From contig NZ_CP018787.1 of NCBI RefSeq assembly GCF_002127965.1, positions 992,001-1,056,000 of the forward strand: a stretch of 64,000 bases of DNA, read 5' to 3'. A model generated the notes under the pieces. That model saw only the letters and a program-made list of their open reading frames with translations. It was not told the DNA's origin and searched no databases. The position numbers and the translations under genes are program-made. The stretch comes from Oxalobacter formigenes (GTDB taxonomy: Bacteria > Pseudomonadota > Gammaproteobacteria > Burkholderiales > Burkholderiaceae_D). Below are positions 39,801-48,358 of this stretch, in pieces (position 1 is the stretch's first letter; each line of letters begins with the position of its first letter).

Positions 39801-41684
39801 GTGAATAACATGTTTGTCAGGGTAGGCATCTGGGCTGCCATCATTATCGTACTTCTTACGACATTCAAACATTTTACAGACCGTAATGTTGGGGCCGGTG
39901 CCGTCGCTATCAACTATTCCCAGTTTCTTGACGAAGTCAAGGCCAGGAAAGTGAAGGATGTTGTCATCGAAGACCGGACAATTATCGCGACAACGGCGGA
40001 TGGCAAGAAGGTCAAGACCGGGGTGACATACCTCGATCGCGGCCTGATCGGCGATCTGGTTGACAGCGGTGTCCAGTTCGACGTCAAGCCACCGGAAGAA
40101 CCCTCATTCTGGTCCCAGATTTTCATTTCATGGTTCCCGATGCTCCTGTTGATCGGCGTGTGGATTTTCTTCATGCGCCAGATGCAGGGCGGCGGCAAGG
40201 GCGGTGCGTTTTCGTTCGGCAAGTCCAAGGCGCGCATGATCGATGAAAAGAGCAATACGGTTACGTTTACCGACGTTGCCGGTTGCGACGAAGCCAAGGA
40301 AGAAGTGATCGAAGTCGTCGACTTCCTGCGCGATCCGAACAAATTCCAGAAACTCGGTGGCCGTATTCCACGAGGCCTCTTGCTGGTCGGCCCTCCGGGT
40401 ACCGGTAAAACCCTGCTGGCCCGTGCGATTGCCGGTGAAGCCAAGGTTCCGTTCTTCTCCATTTCCGGTTCGGATTTCGTTGAAATGTTCGTCGGTGTGG
40501 GTGCATCCCGCGTCCGTGACATGTTCGAAACGGCGAAAAAACATTCTCCATGCATTATTTTCATCGATGAAATCGATGCAGTCGGCCGTCATCGTGGGGC
40601 AGGCATGGGCGGCGGTAACGATGAGCGCGAACAGACTCTTAACCAGTTGCTCGTTGAAATGGACGGGTTCGAGCCGAATTCCGGTACGATCGTAGTCGCT
40701 GCGACGAACCGTTCAGACGTACTGGATAAAGCCTTGCTGCGTCCGGGCCGTTTCGACAGACAGGTTGTCGTCGGCTTGCCTGATATCCGTGGCCGTGAAC
40801 AGATCCTGAACGTCCATATGCGCAAGGTACCGATTTCGCCTGACGTCAATGCCAGCGTTCTGGCTCGTGGTACTCCGGGCTTTTCCGGTGCCGATCTGGC
40901 CAATCTCGTGAATGAATCGGCCTTGTTTGCCGCCCGCCGCAACAAACGGCTGGTTGAAATGCAGGATTTCGAAGACGCCAAGGACAAGATCCTGATGGGA
41001 CCTGAACGCAAATCCTTCGTCATGCGTGACGAGGAACGCGCCAACACGGCTTATCATGAATCCGGCCATGCCGTCGTCGCCAAGCTCTTGCCGAAAGCCG
41101 ATCCGGTTCATAAAGTTACGATTATGCCGCGTGGTCATGCTCTTGGCCTGACATGGCAGTTGCCGGAACACGACCGCATCAATATGTACAAGGACAAGAT
41201 GCTGGAAGAAATTTCCATTCTCTTTGGTGGTCGTATTGCTGAAGAAATCTTCATGCATCAGATGTCTACCGGTGCATCGAATGACTTCGAACGCGCAACG
41301 AAGCTTGCCCGTGCGATGGTGACCCGTTACGGTATGTCTGAGTCGCTGGGTACCATGGTGTACGAAGATACCGAACAGGATATGTTCTACGGTGGCCGTA
41401 TGGCAGCTAAAACGGTTTCGGAAGCGACCCAGCAAAAAGTCGATAACGAAATCCGTGCCATTCTGGATCAGCAGTATGCGCTGGCTCGCAAATTGCTTGA
41501 AGAAAACCGCGACAAGGTTGAAAAAATGGCCCAGTTGCTGCTGGAATGGGAAACGCTCGATGCCGATCAGGTCAACGACATCATGGATGGTATCGATCCT
41601 CGTCCACCCAAATCGGCGCCACCTTCCCAGCCACCGAAGGATGAAGGCCCAGAGGTGACGGAAAGTGCGACGGCTCCGGTTTGA
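39801..41684 (+). CDS. ftsH: ATP-dependent zinc metalloprotease FtsH
   Basis: A 627-residue membrane AAA protease. Two N-terminal membrane helices (about 4-21 and 107-125) flank a periplasmic domain; the AAA module has Walker A GPPGTGKT near residue 197 and the second region of homology ([21 protein letters not shown]); the M41 protease site is HESGH at 419-423. The start is a GTG at 39801 preceded by GAGGAG, and a small hairpin (GACGC-ATGG-GCGTC) lies just before that site. FtsH degrades misfolded membrane proteins and LpxC. Between rlmE and ftsH lie 199 bases with no other gene. A terminator follows. Confidence 0.96.
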   Translation: MNNMFVRVGIWAAIIIVLLTTFKHFTDRNVGAGAVAINYSQFLDEVKARKVKDVVIEDRTIIATTADGKKVKTGVTYLDRGLIGDLVDSGVQFDVKPPEEPSFWSQIFISWFPMLLLIGVWIFFMRQMQGGGKGGAFSFGKSKARMIDEKSNTVTFTDVAGCDEAKEEVIEVVDFLRDPNKFQKLGGRIPRGLLLVGPPGTGKTLLARAIAGEAKVPFFSISGSDFVEMFVGVGASRVRDMFETAKKHSPCIIFIDEIDAVGRHRGAGMGGGNDEREQTLNQLLVEMDGFEPNSGTIVVAATNRSDVLDKALLRPGRFDRQVVVGLPDIRGREQILNVHMRKVPISPDVNASVLARGTPGFSGADLANLVNESALFAARRNKRLVEMQDFEDAKDKILMGPERKSFVMRDEERANTAYHESGHAVVAKLLPKADPVHKVTIMPRGHALGLTWQLPEHDRINMYKDKMLEEISILFGGRIAEEIFMHQMSTGASNDFERATKLARAMVTRYGMSESLGTMVYEDTEQDMFYGGRMAAKTVSEATQQKVDNEIRAILDQQYALARKLLEENRDKVEKMAQLLLEWETLDADQVNDIMDGIDPRPPKSAPPSQPPKDEGPEVTESATAPV

Positions 41685-41705
41685 TTGGCAGGTAAGCCTG
41701 ATCAG

Positions 41706-41735
41706 AAAGGGTGAGCATAGTCTCGCCCTTTTTTT
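41706..41735 (+). terminator. Intrinsic terminator after ftsH
   Basis: AAGGGTGAG pairs with CTCGCCCTT (one mismatch) around a six-base loop, followed by seven T. It lies 22 bases past ftsH and 18 before folP. Confidence 0.78.
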
Positions 41736-41752
41736 AATTCTGGAAAAATAAT

Positions 41753-42589
41753 ATGAAAGTTTTTCAATGCGGGTGTACCCGTTTTGCGCTGGAAGGTGAT
41801 GGATATCGCCCCCTCGTGATGGGCATTCTGAATATCACGCCGGATTCCTTTTCGGATGGCGGCAAATATTTTTCCCTTTCTTCTGCTTTGAGACATGCAG
41901 AAGACATGATTGCCGATGGTGTCGATATTATCGATATCGGTGCAGAGTCGTCCCGGCCCGGTTCGGAACCCGTCCCGTTGCAGGAAGAGCTGGATCGGGT
42001 TATGCCGGTCATTGAGGCGCTGAAAGATTGTGGAAAGCCGCTTTCAATCGATACCTACAAACCGGAAGTCATGGCAGCAGCCATTGCCGCCGGTGCGGAT
42101 ATGATCAACGATATCTGCGGTTTCCAGTCTGAAGCGTCTTTAAAGGCGGTATTGGACAATTCGTGCGGCTTGTGCGTCATGCATATGCAAGGCAAACCGA
42201 AGACCATGCAGGACGATCCCCATTACGGGAATGTTACTGTGGAAGTAACGCAATTTCTGAGTGAACAGGTTAAACGCATGGAAAAGACCGGTATTGCAAA
42301 AGAACGTATTTGCATCGATCCGGGTTTTGGCTTTGGAAAAAGTCTTGAAGATAATATCATTCTGTTAAAGCACATCGATTTCATGCAGGAAAAACTGGAT
42401 TTGCCTGTACTGGCTGGTTTGTCACGCAAATCCGTGGTGGCAAAACTGACCGGCAGGCCGGTTGAAAAAAGACTGGCAGGCAATCTGGCCATTGCCTTGT
42501 CTGCGGTAGAGCATGGTGCTGCCATTGTTCGGGTTCATGAAGTCGCTGAAACGGTCGATGCGCTTAAAGTCTGGATGGCGACTCGGTAA
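41753..42589 (+). CDS. folP: Dihydropteroate synthase
   Basis: A 278-residue TIM-barrel enzyme that joins p-aminobenzoate to the pterin pyrophosphate in folate synthesis. Signatures are MGILNITPDSFSDGG, the second motif DIGAESSRPGSEPV, and the substrate loop PGFGFGKSLEDN; GLSRKSVV lies near the C-terminus. The usual sulfonamide-interacting loops (NITPDSFSD and the SRPG region) look normal. It begins at the ATG at 41753 behind GGAAAAA, downstream of the ftsH terminator. glmM follows 28 bases later, and ftsH-folP-glmM is a widespread order. Confidence 0.96.
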   Translation: MKVFQCGCTRFALEGDGYRPLVMGILNITPDSFSDGGKYFSLSSALRHAEDMIADGVDIIDIGAESSRPGSEPVPLQEELDRVMPVIEALKDCGKPLSIDTYKPEVMAAAIAAGADMINDICGFQSEASLKAVLDNSCGLCVMHMQGKPKTMQDDPHYGNVTVEVTQFLSEQVKRMEKTGIAKERICIDPGFGFGKSLEDNIILLKHIDFMQEKLDLPVLAGLSRKSVVAKLTGRPVEKRLAGNLAIALSAVEHGAAIVRVHEVAETVDALKVWMATR

Positions 42590-42617
42590 ACAATACGTCA
42601 AACACTGAAAAGAAAAA

Positions 42618-43964
42618 ATGAAACGTCAATATTTCGGAACGGATGGAGTGCGGGGGCAAGTCGGTCAAGCGCCGATTACGCCTGATTTTGTCATGCGCCT
42701 GGGGTATGCAGCAGGCAAGGTTTTGACACGGACGAGTCAATCTTCGGCCACGCCTGCCGTTCTTATCGGCAAGGACACCCGTATTTCCGGCTATATGCTC
42801 GAAGCTTCCCTGCAGGCCGGGCTATCCGCTGCCGGGGTTGACGTCATGTTGTCCGGCCCGATGCCGACACCTGCCGTTGCCTATCTGACGCGTGCCCTGC
42901 GGCTTTCCGCCGGTATCGTGATATCCGCTTCGCATAATCCCTATCAGGACAACGGGATCAAATTCTTTTCAGCGACAGGCAACAAACTGCCGGACGACAT
43001 GGAGTATGAAATCGAATCCATGATCGACAAGCCAATGGAATGCGCCAGCCCGGAGTTTCTGGGCAAGGCGCGCAGGCTGGACGATGCGCAGGGCCGTTAC
43101 ATCGAATTCTGCAAAAGCACGTTTCCGTCCGATTACGATCTCCGAGGCATGAAAATCGTTGTCGATTGCGCTAATGGCGCTGCCTACAATACCGCTCCCT
43201 GCGTGTTTCATGAATTGGGAGCCGATGTCGTTTCCATCGGTGTTCAACCGAATGGTTTGAATATCAACGACCATTGTGGTGCGACATCGATCAACGCACT
43301 CGTTTCTGCTGTACTGGAAAACAAAGCCGATCTGGGTATCGCTCTGGATGGTGATGCCGACAGGCTGATTATGGTTGACGCGGAAGGGCAGGTCTATAAC
43401 GGCGACCAGCTTTTATACCTGATCGCTAAAGACCGGATGGCTTACAGCGATTTAAAAGGTGTCGTCGGGACACTCATGACCAATATGGCAGTTGAAATCG
43501 CCTTGAAAGAAAGGGAAATCGACTTCGTTCGCGCCAATGTCGGTGACCGATACGTTCTGGAAGCCTTGCAGGAAAAAGGATGGCTGTTGGGAGGAGAAGG
43601 CTCAGGCCATCTGATCTGTCTGGACAAGCATACCACCGGAGACGGCATCGTTTCTTCCCTTCAGGTATTGGCGGCTCTGAGACGCCATAAAACGACGCTT
43701 CCGGCGTTTTTGAATGAACTGGCACTCTTTCCCCAGACGCTTGTCAACGTACGCGTCAAACCCGGTTTTAACTGGAAAGAGAACGATGCCATGCAGCAGG
43801 AAAAACAAAAGGTCGAAAAGGAACTGGGCGAGAAGGGCCGTGTATTGATCCGCCCATCCGGAACCGAACCTTTAATCCGGGTCATGGTCGAAACCGAAAA
43901 CGAAAAAGATGCGCGTGACATGGCGGAAAGAATCGCCAGCAAATGTCTTGCAGGCGTTGCCTGA
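42618..43964 (+). CDS. glmM: Phosphoglucosamine mutase
   Basis: A 448-residue alpha-D-phosphohexomutase that converts glucosamine-6-phosphate to glucosamine-1-phosphate for peptidoglycan and LPS. It begins [13 protein letters not shown]; the phosphoserine is Ser105 in [11 protein letters not shown], the magnesium loop is [10 protein letters not shown], the sugar loop is GGEGSGH, and the phosphate loop is [12 protein letters not shown] near the C-terminus. All four active-site loops are complete. A promoter and tRNA-Pro follow directly. Confidence 0.97.
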   Translation: MKRQYFGTDGVRGQVGQAPITPDFVMRLGYAAGKVLTRTSQSSATPAVLIGKDTRISGYMLEASLQAGLSAAGVDVMLSGPMPTPAVAYLTRALRLSAGIVISASHNPYQDNGIKFFSATGNKLPDDMEYEIESMIDKPMECASPEFLGKARRLDDAQGRYIEFCKSTFPSDYDLRGMKIVVDCANGAAYNTAPCVFHELGADVVSIGVQPNGLNINDHCGATSINALVSAVLENKADLGIALDGDADRLIMVDAEGQVYNGDQLLYLIAKDRMAYSDLKGVVGTLMTNMAVEIALKEREIDFVRANVGDRYVLEALQEKGWLLGGEGSGHLICLDKHTTGDGIVSSLQVLAALRRHKTTLPAFLNELALFPQTLVNVRVKPGFNWKENDAMQQEKQKVEKELGEKGRVLIRPSGTEPLIRVMVETENEKDARDMAERIASKCLAGVA

Positions 43965-44015
43965 ATGAAAATCGTCGTTTGTCGCCAACGAAATGAAAAA
44001 AGACGTAAAAGACGA

Positions 44016-44044
44016 TTGACCTCCAGGGGGGAGATGGGTATTAT
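44016..44044 (+). promoter_or_regulatory. Promoter of tRNA-Pro
   Basis: TTGACC, a 17-base spacer with a G-rich tract, and TATTAT at 44039-44044, ten bases before the mature tRNA 5' end. A near-consensus sigma-70 promoter. Confidence 0.8.
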
Positions 44045-44053
44045 TACGTTCTT

Positions 44054-44130
44054 CGGGGCGTAGCGCAGCCTGGTAGCGCAACTGGTTTGGGACCAGTGGG
44101 TCGGATGTTCGAATCATCTCGCCCCGACCA
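44054..44130 (+). tRNA. tRNA-Pro (anticodon TGG)
   Basis: A complete 77-base cloverleaf: acceptor CGGGGCG with CGCCCCG, anticodon stem ACTGG/CCAGT with loop TTTGGGA giving anticodon TGG, T-loop TTCGAAT and an encoded CCA. All stems pair, with one G-T wobble in the T-arm. Confidence 0.97.
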
Positions 44131-44137
44131 ATTAAAG

Positions 44138-44170
44138 AAAAACAGGCTGTCTTTGGCAGCCTGTTTTTTT
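44138..44170 (+). terminator. Intrinsic terminator after tRNA-Pro
   Basis: AACAGGCTG pairs with CAGCCTGTT around a short loop, followed by seven T. It starts eight bases after the CCA end and separates the two tRNA genes. Confidence 0.88.
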
Positions 44171-44236
44171 ATTCAGGCCAAAGATTGTTTATAATGAAAG
44201 ACGTATCGCGTTATAAACAAAATCTGTCGATCAAGT

Positions 44237-44313
44237 CTGCCCATAGCTCAGTTGGATAGAGCAACGGCCTTCTAAGCCGTAGGTCGCACGTTCGAATCGT
44301 GCTGGGCAGGCCA
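44237..44313 (+). tRNA. tRNA-Arg (anticodon TCT)
   Basis: A complete 77-base cloverleaf: acceptor CTGCCCA with TGGGCAG, D-arm GCTC/GAGC, anticodon stem ACGGC/GCCGT with loop CTTCTAA (anticodon TCT), T-arm GCACG/CGTGC and encoded CCA. A TATAAT at 44190-44195 may be its -10 box. Its 3' end is a typical integration site for tyrosine-recombinase elements, and a decayed integrase follows it. Confidence 0.97.
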
Positions 44314-44355
44314 ATTAAATCAGGCACTTATCTGAAATTATTCTCCCACCTTTTT

Positions 44356-44556
44356 CTAAAGTGAGAACAATTTGTTCTCACTTGACGGCAATACAGCTTC
44401 CTCTTTGTCCCTTCGATAGATAGCTGTTGTCTTGCTGTCTTTGTGGCCCGGAAACTTCTGGGCGTCACTGTGTGTTTCCGGATCAGAAGCTGCTTTTGTT
44501 CTCCTGTAACTTTCGCAAACCTTGATGGTTAGTGGAAGAGTTCGAATACTACTCAA
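44356..44556 (-). pseudogene. C-terminal remnant of a phage-type tyrosine integrase
   Basis: The minus-strand translation contains SDAQKFPGHKDSKTTAIYRRDK, the C-terminal block of tyrosine recombinases: GHKDSKTT precedes the catalytic Tyr in IYRR. Only about 66 residues remain; the catalytic Arg, the first His and the N-terminal DNA-binding domain are missing, and the leucine expected in LGHK is proline. It lies 43 bases past the 3' end of tRNA-Arg, where an integrase gene is expected in a tRNA-targeted island, and it points toward the tRNA. It is therefore read as a dead remnant of an integrated element. Confidence 0.7.
44359..44383. repeat. Perfect 10-bp inverted repeat at the end of the integrase remnant
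   Basis: AAGTGAGAAC, loop AATTT, GTTCTCACTT, overlapping the last codons of the remnant. There is no T-run in either direction worth calling a terminator. It could be a recombinase arm site or a leftover of the element end. Confidence 0.6.
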
Positions 44557-44727
44557 TAGGAAAAACTCAGCAAACTTTCCACATGGAAATAAACTATAAT
44601 AAAGTTTGTTTCCTTTCTACGCGAACTTACAGGGACTTTTGAGCCTGTCATTGAAACAGTCCGTTCCATACGAGTAACAGCTTTTTCAAAATTGGCCAAT
44701 CTTCATCAGATTCAAAAAGGTGCAGCA

Positions 44728-47010
44728 TTGCTGAAAGAAAAGATAACAAGGCAGCTTGCATTGGCGATTGTGTTGCTGGCGACTGTGTTGATCAGCGTCA
44801 GTGCCTACTTCATTTACAGTACCAAAGACGATATCAAGCAGCAAAACAAGCAATACCTGAGTGAAATTGCCGTGCAAAATGCAGAGGTTATCAAAAATAC
44901 CGTACGCATGGAGCTGGACAAGATTGAAGCTATCGCCAATATCATCGGCAGTCGTGAAAAATTCGATGTCGACTATGCTCTTGCTGTTCTGAAAGCTGAG
45001 AGTAAACGGCATTCGTTCAAGCGTCTGGCTTATGTTCCCTCTGATGGCAATGCCGTCACGACAGATGATGTATCTTTCAATGTGCTCGGGCGTAGCTATT
45101 ACAAGAAAGCGCTGGCGGGTGAAAGCAATGTGTCGGACAGGCTCACAGACAAGATCGGCGGCAATTTTATCAATGTGTACGCAGTGCCGCTTTATCACAA
45201 AGGCCATATTTATGGCGTGATCATTGCGACAAAAGATACGAATGTGCTCTCCGAGCTGTTGAAACACAATTCTTTCGACGGTGAAGGGTTTTCCTACATC
45301 ATCACAAAAGATGGTTCACCCGTCGTCAATACAGTACATAAAAACAGCCTGAGCAGTTTTGACAATCTCTTTGACTCGATGCGCAAAAATCATGTCGATG
45401 AAAACCTGATTGCGGAACTGAAAAGGAATATGGCCCTAAATAAGGGCGGCATCTTTGAAAACGACATGTCGGATGTTCCAAAGGTACTGGCCTACAGTAG
45501 CGTCGGTATCAATGACTGGTTCGTCATTTCTGTTGTTCCGAAGCAGGTGATTGCCCAAAATGCCGACCGGCTCATTAACCGTAACGTGACCAGTGCAGTC
45601 ATCACGGTCATCGTAATGGGAGCGCTGATATTTTTCATCGTTGTCCAGAATTATAAAAACAGACGCAAGCTGGAACAGCTCGCTTATGTGGATTCGATTA
45701 CCGGAGGAAACAATTTCAACAAGTTCAAACTGCTTGCTGCCGAAATGATCGCCCGCAATAAGGGCAAAAACCTTTATATGATCCGGATTGATATCGACAA
45801 TTTCAAATTGTTGAACGATATGTATGGCTTCAGGGAGGGTGATGAAATTCTGGTTGGTATAAACCAGCTGTTGTCTCGAATGGATTCAGGCAGAGATCTC
45901 CATGCCAGATTGAGCGATGATAATTTCATCTGGCTCGTCAATTGCCTTACCGAAGAAGAAGCTGTCAGCAAGATACGCCAATTCAATGATGCGTTTCAGG
46001 GGACCATGAGTCAGGACCAGAAGGGATACAAGCTGGGCTTTACCTTTGGAGCGTACAAAATTCATCCGAAAAATATGGATGTGGACAAAATTATCGATCG
46101 GGCTGCAATGGCACATCAGAGTGCCAAGTTGTTACACGCTGATCCCAAAGTGGTTTTTTATGATGAAAAAATCCGTAATGACGCCATCAGAATCAAGACT
46201 ATTGAAAATATGATGTATGACGCGCTGGCGAACAGGGAATTTGTCGTATATCTTCAGCCCAAATACAATGTCAGCACTTCAACCATTGAAGGAGCGGAAG
46301 CATTGGTCAGGTGGGTGCGTGATGGCAAAGTCATTCCCCCTTCTGAATTCATCTCCATATTCGAGCGTAATGGTTTTATCGTCAATATGGATATGTATGT
46401 GCTGGAGGAAGTGTGTCGCTTGCAGCGGAAATGGCTGGATATGGGCCTGAATCCTGTCCCCATTTCCATCAACCAGTCGAAGTCATTGGTGTACAGCAAG
46501 GATTATGTGGACAAATTATATGGCGTCATCACACGATACGATCTGCCGGCACGGTTAATCGAGGTGGAATTGCTTGAAACCATTATTCACGATAATGTAA
46601 CTGAACTGATCAGCATTATCAGGCAGCTTCGCAGGATAGGTCTTCTGATCTGTATCGACGATTTCGGGAGCGGTTATTCTTCGCTGAACATGCTCAAGGA
46701 TTTTGACGTGGATGTGCTCAAGATAGACCGGGAGTTCCTCAATAATGCCGAAATCAGTGAACGTGCCAAATATGTGTTGGCACAAATCATTACTTTGGCA
46801 AAAGGCCTCAAAATGATTGTCGTCACCGAAGGAGTCGAAACCGAAAAACAGGCCGGTTTGTTGAAAGAGCTGGAGTGCGATACAGCACAGGGTTTCTTTT
46901 ATGCCAGACCGATGCCATGTGAGCAATTTGAAAAATTGTTATCAGTTCCAGGAGGGACACGAACGTTCGAATCATCTCGGGAAGATCAATTAAATCATGA
47001 GTTGACGTAG
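44728..47010 (+). CDS. Membrane GGDEF-EAL protein, probably a c-di-GMP phosphodiesterase
   Basis: A 760-residue protein with membrane helix about 8-28, a periplasmic dCache-like sensor to about 285, a second helix about 287-307, a GGDEF domain and an EAL domain. The GGDEF motif is degenerate (SDDNF at 396-400), so cyclase activity is unlikely. The EAL domain has its metal and catalytic motifs: EAL at 524-526, ELLET, CIDDFGSGYSS, LKIDREF and TEGVETEKQ, so c-di-GMP hydrolysis is expected. The TTG start at 44728 follows AAAAAGG with seven bases spacing, better than the in-frame TTG at 44692. The last 19 or so residues (GGTRTFESSREDQ) are translated from a tRNA-like att sequence, so the native C-terminus was probably replaced. 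Confidence 0.88.
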   Translation: MLKEKITRQLALAIVLLATVLISVSAYFIYSTKDDIKQQNKQYLSEIAVQNAEVIKNTVRMELDKIEAIANIIGSREKFDVDYALAVLKAESKRHSFKRLAYVPSDGNAVTTDDVSFNVLGRSYYKKALAGESNVSDRLTDKIGGNFINVYAVPLYHKGHIYGVIIATKDTNVLSELLKHNSFDGEGFSYIITKDGSPVVNTVHKNSLSSFDNLFDSMRKNHVDENLIAELKRNMALNKGGIFENDMSDVPKVLAYSSVGINDWFVISVVPKQVIAQNADRLINRNVTSAVITVIVMGALIFFIVVQNYKNRRKLEQLAYVDSITGGNNFNKFKLLAAEMIARNKGKNLYMIRIDIDNFKLLNDMYGFREGDEILVGINQLLSRMDSGRDLHARLSDDNFIWLVNCLTEEEAVSKIRQFNDAFQGTMSQDQKGYKLGFTFGAYKIHPKNMDVDKIIDRAAMAHQSAKLLHADPKVVFYDEKIRNDAIRIKTIENMMYDALANREFVVYLQPKYNVSTSTIEGAEALVRWVRDGKVIPPSEFISIFERNGFIVNMDMYVLEEVCRLQRKWLDMGLNPVPISINQSKSLVYSKDYVDKLYGVITRYDLPARLIEVELLETIIHDNVTELISIIRQLRRIGLLICIDDFGSGYSSLNMLKDFDVDVLKIDREFLNNAEISERAKYVLAQIITLAKGLKMIVVTEGVETEKQAGLLKELECDTAQGFFYARPMPCEQFEKLLSVPGGTRTFESSREDQLNHELT
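46965..46997 (+). other. tRNA 3'-end fragment, candidate attR site
   Basis: GTTCGAATCATCTCG (46965-46979) is identical to bases 44106-44120 in the T-arm of tRNA-Pro, and CAATTAAATCA (46987-46997) is identical to the sequence just after tRNA-Arg CCA. Both tRNA genes align to it over about 31-33 bases without gaps, at 26 identities each. It lies 2.7 kb from tRNA-Arg, inside the 3' end of the GGDEF-EAL frame, and is best explained as the distal attachment site of an element inserted at a tRNA. Confidence 0.65.
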
Positions 47011-47702
47011 TTTCTGTTCCTGTTTTAGCTAGTGGTAAAAAAGTCCTTTTGTCATGGACAGATTTCAGTTGTCTTGTCTGGGATTATTTTTCCTGGTATT
47101 CCTGATACTAACCTGCATTAAATAATTTGATAATCTGAAAACGGGCCTCCTTCATTGAAGAGAGGTATTTTTTTAATAAGGAAAGATCAGGAACCGTTTT
47201 TTTTGTGGTGGATATCATTTGTCTGAATTTTTTTCGGAACTTCTGAGAGGGAAATTTTCGGTTTTGTTACTTTTTTTACTCATGGAATTCTCGATAAGTA
47301 TCTTCATGTTTTTCTGATCTTCAGGAAACATTCTTTTTTGACCCTCGAATTTGCTCAATGGTTTAAAAATCATGTCTGTCAGTGATTCCCTGATTTTGGA
47401 TGGCATATGTTATTGTTTTTCATATGGTTAGCGAAGCATAAGGCATATGTGGGGAACAGGTTTGAACTGCCTGAAAAACAGGCAATACCATAGCCTTCCC
47501 AGAGTGAAAATAAGAAAAATATGAACAATTATGTATAAAAAACGGTATTGTTGAAAATGAAGGATAAAGGTTTAATGAACTCGCTGCCTTTCGTGACGGT
47601 CTTCCCCATGAAAGGCAGTTTGAGTTCAACTTAACATTAATGGAGCGTTAGTATTAAAAATTTTATGGGAGATATCACACTTTAAAATTGAGGTACTAAA
47701 CA
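47011..47702. other. AT-rich region between the GGDEF-EAL gene and the 55-residue ORF
   Basis: Nearly 700 bases with no supported gene. It contains a terminator for the GGDEF-EAL gene (47145-47174), a small hairpin TGCCTG-AAAAA-CAGGCA (47468-47484), and short minus-strand frames of low complexity that I rejected. It is clearly more AT-rich than the house-keeping regions, in line with the accessory character of the area. Confidence 0.55.
47145..47174 (+). terminator. Intrinsic terminator after the GGDEF-EAL gene
   Basis: CCTCCTTC, loop ATT, GAAG, one bulged A, GAGG, then a run of seven T after TA. Its core is nearly the same as the terminator at 48239-48272. Confidence 0.75.
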
Positions 47703-47870
47703 ATGTCAACTCAAACAACAACTCGTATAGTCGGTACGTTCATTCTGGCAATCGCTTTCTGTGTAACCGTCATGGGCGGCGCTGCTGATATGTCTTACGA
47801 TATGGATTATTTCCATGGCGGCGATGTACAGGCAAGCACCGTACTGAACGTTAATGCCAATAATGCGTAA
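47703..47870 (+). CDS. 55-residue signal-peptide-like small protein
   Basis: A short ORF in an otherwise empty stretch: ATG, 55 codons, TAA, with GAGG nine bases upstream of the ATG. The N-terminus is MSTQTTTRIVGTFILAIAFC, a basic residue followed by a hydrophobic stretch with a likely end near MGGAA, and the remainder is polar and acidic (DMSYDMDYFHGGDVQ...LNVNANNA). It looks like a membrane-anchored or exported peptide. Its base composition is closer to the host genes than to the AT-rich surroundings. A GC-rich hairpin follows 16 bases after the stop. I do not know a family for it. Confidence 0.6.
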   Translation: MSTQTTTRIVGTFILAIAFCVTVMGGAADMSYDMDYFHGGDVQASTVLNVNANNA

Positions 47871-47885
47871 AGCTATGTGAAGTTA

Positions 47886-47908
47886 CCCGCATCATTTATT
47901 GATGCGGG
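47886..47908 (+). terminator. Hairpin after the 55-residue ORF
   Basis: CCCGCATCA, loop TTTAT, TGATGCGGG, 16 bases after the stop codon. No T-run follows (CCCCTGGGGG instead), so it may protect the 3' end of the message or end transcription only with help. Confidence 0.45.
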
Positions 47909-48208
47909 CCCCTGGGGGCAGATGTCTGTTATCCGGTTTCTGTCCCGCTTCAAAAATATTTTCCATTAACCTTCTGTTTCATTCTTTCCTTTCGCAGTTC
48001 ACATCATCCGGATTTTTTGTCCGTTTTCCTTTTTGCTCTCTGCATTTTCTATTTCAAGACGTCTGTGAAGCAAACTTTTTTCCACATCAAAAACCGGTTT
48101 CTTTTCAGGATCAAGCATTATTAAATCCATTTCATGGTTGCAATTTAGTTGCAAAGAAGTTGTGACAGGGCTGACAGAAGAGTTTTTTTGCTTTAACTTC
48201 TCCTTCGT

Positions 48209-48231
48209 CGGGCAAGTTGCGCCCGTTTTTT
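48209..48231 (+). terminator. Intrinsic terminator, first of a pair
   Basis: CGGGC, loop AAGTTGC, GCCCG, then six T. It lies 128 bases before the tail-fibre start, directly before a second terminator. Confidence 0.7.
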
Positions 48232-48238
48232 GTGAATC

Positions 48239-48272
48239 AGACCTCCTTCATTCGAAGCGAGGTCTTTTTTTA
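48239..48272 (+). terminator. Intrinsic terminator, second of a pair
   Basis: AGACCTC plus CTTC, loop ATTC, GAAG plus GAGGTCT, then seven T. It is closely related to the terminator at 47145-47174. Confidence 0.85.
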
Positions 48273-48358
48273 TGGAGAAAACGATGAGGTGAATGGAGTT
48301 GTCATTAAAAAGGTAAAAGGAACAGTCTGTTAAGTTGTCAAGTTAAGGAAATTAAAAA

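Larger units (their letters stand above)
47871..48358. other. Intergenic region with stacked hairpins before the tail-fibre gene
   Basis: Roughly 490 bases without a supported gene. It opens with a 9-bp hairpin at 47886-47908 and a short GCCCC/GGGGC hairpin, and ends with two terminator-type hairpins. An 88-codon plus-strand frame starting at 47899 overlaps the hairpins, is Phe and Ser rich, and lacks a ribosome binding site, so I did not accept it. Confidence 0.5.

Noticed and set aside
47215-47406. A 63-codon minus-strand frame in the AT-rich accessory region
   Set aside because: Lys, Asn and Ser rich translation as expected from AT-rich non-coding DNA; no ribosome binding site.
47420-47629. 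A 69-codon minus-strand frame
   Set aside because: Overlaps a hairpin and shows no start signal or family.
47899-48165. An 88-codon plus-strand frame
   Set aside because: Begins inside the hairpin after the 55-residue ORF, is Phe and Ser rich, and lacks a ribosome binding site.
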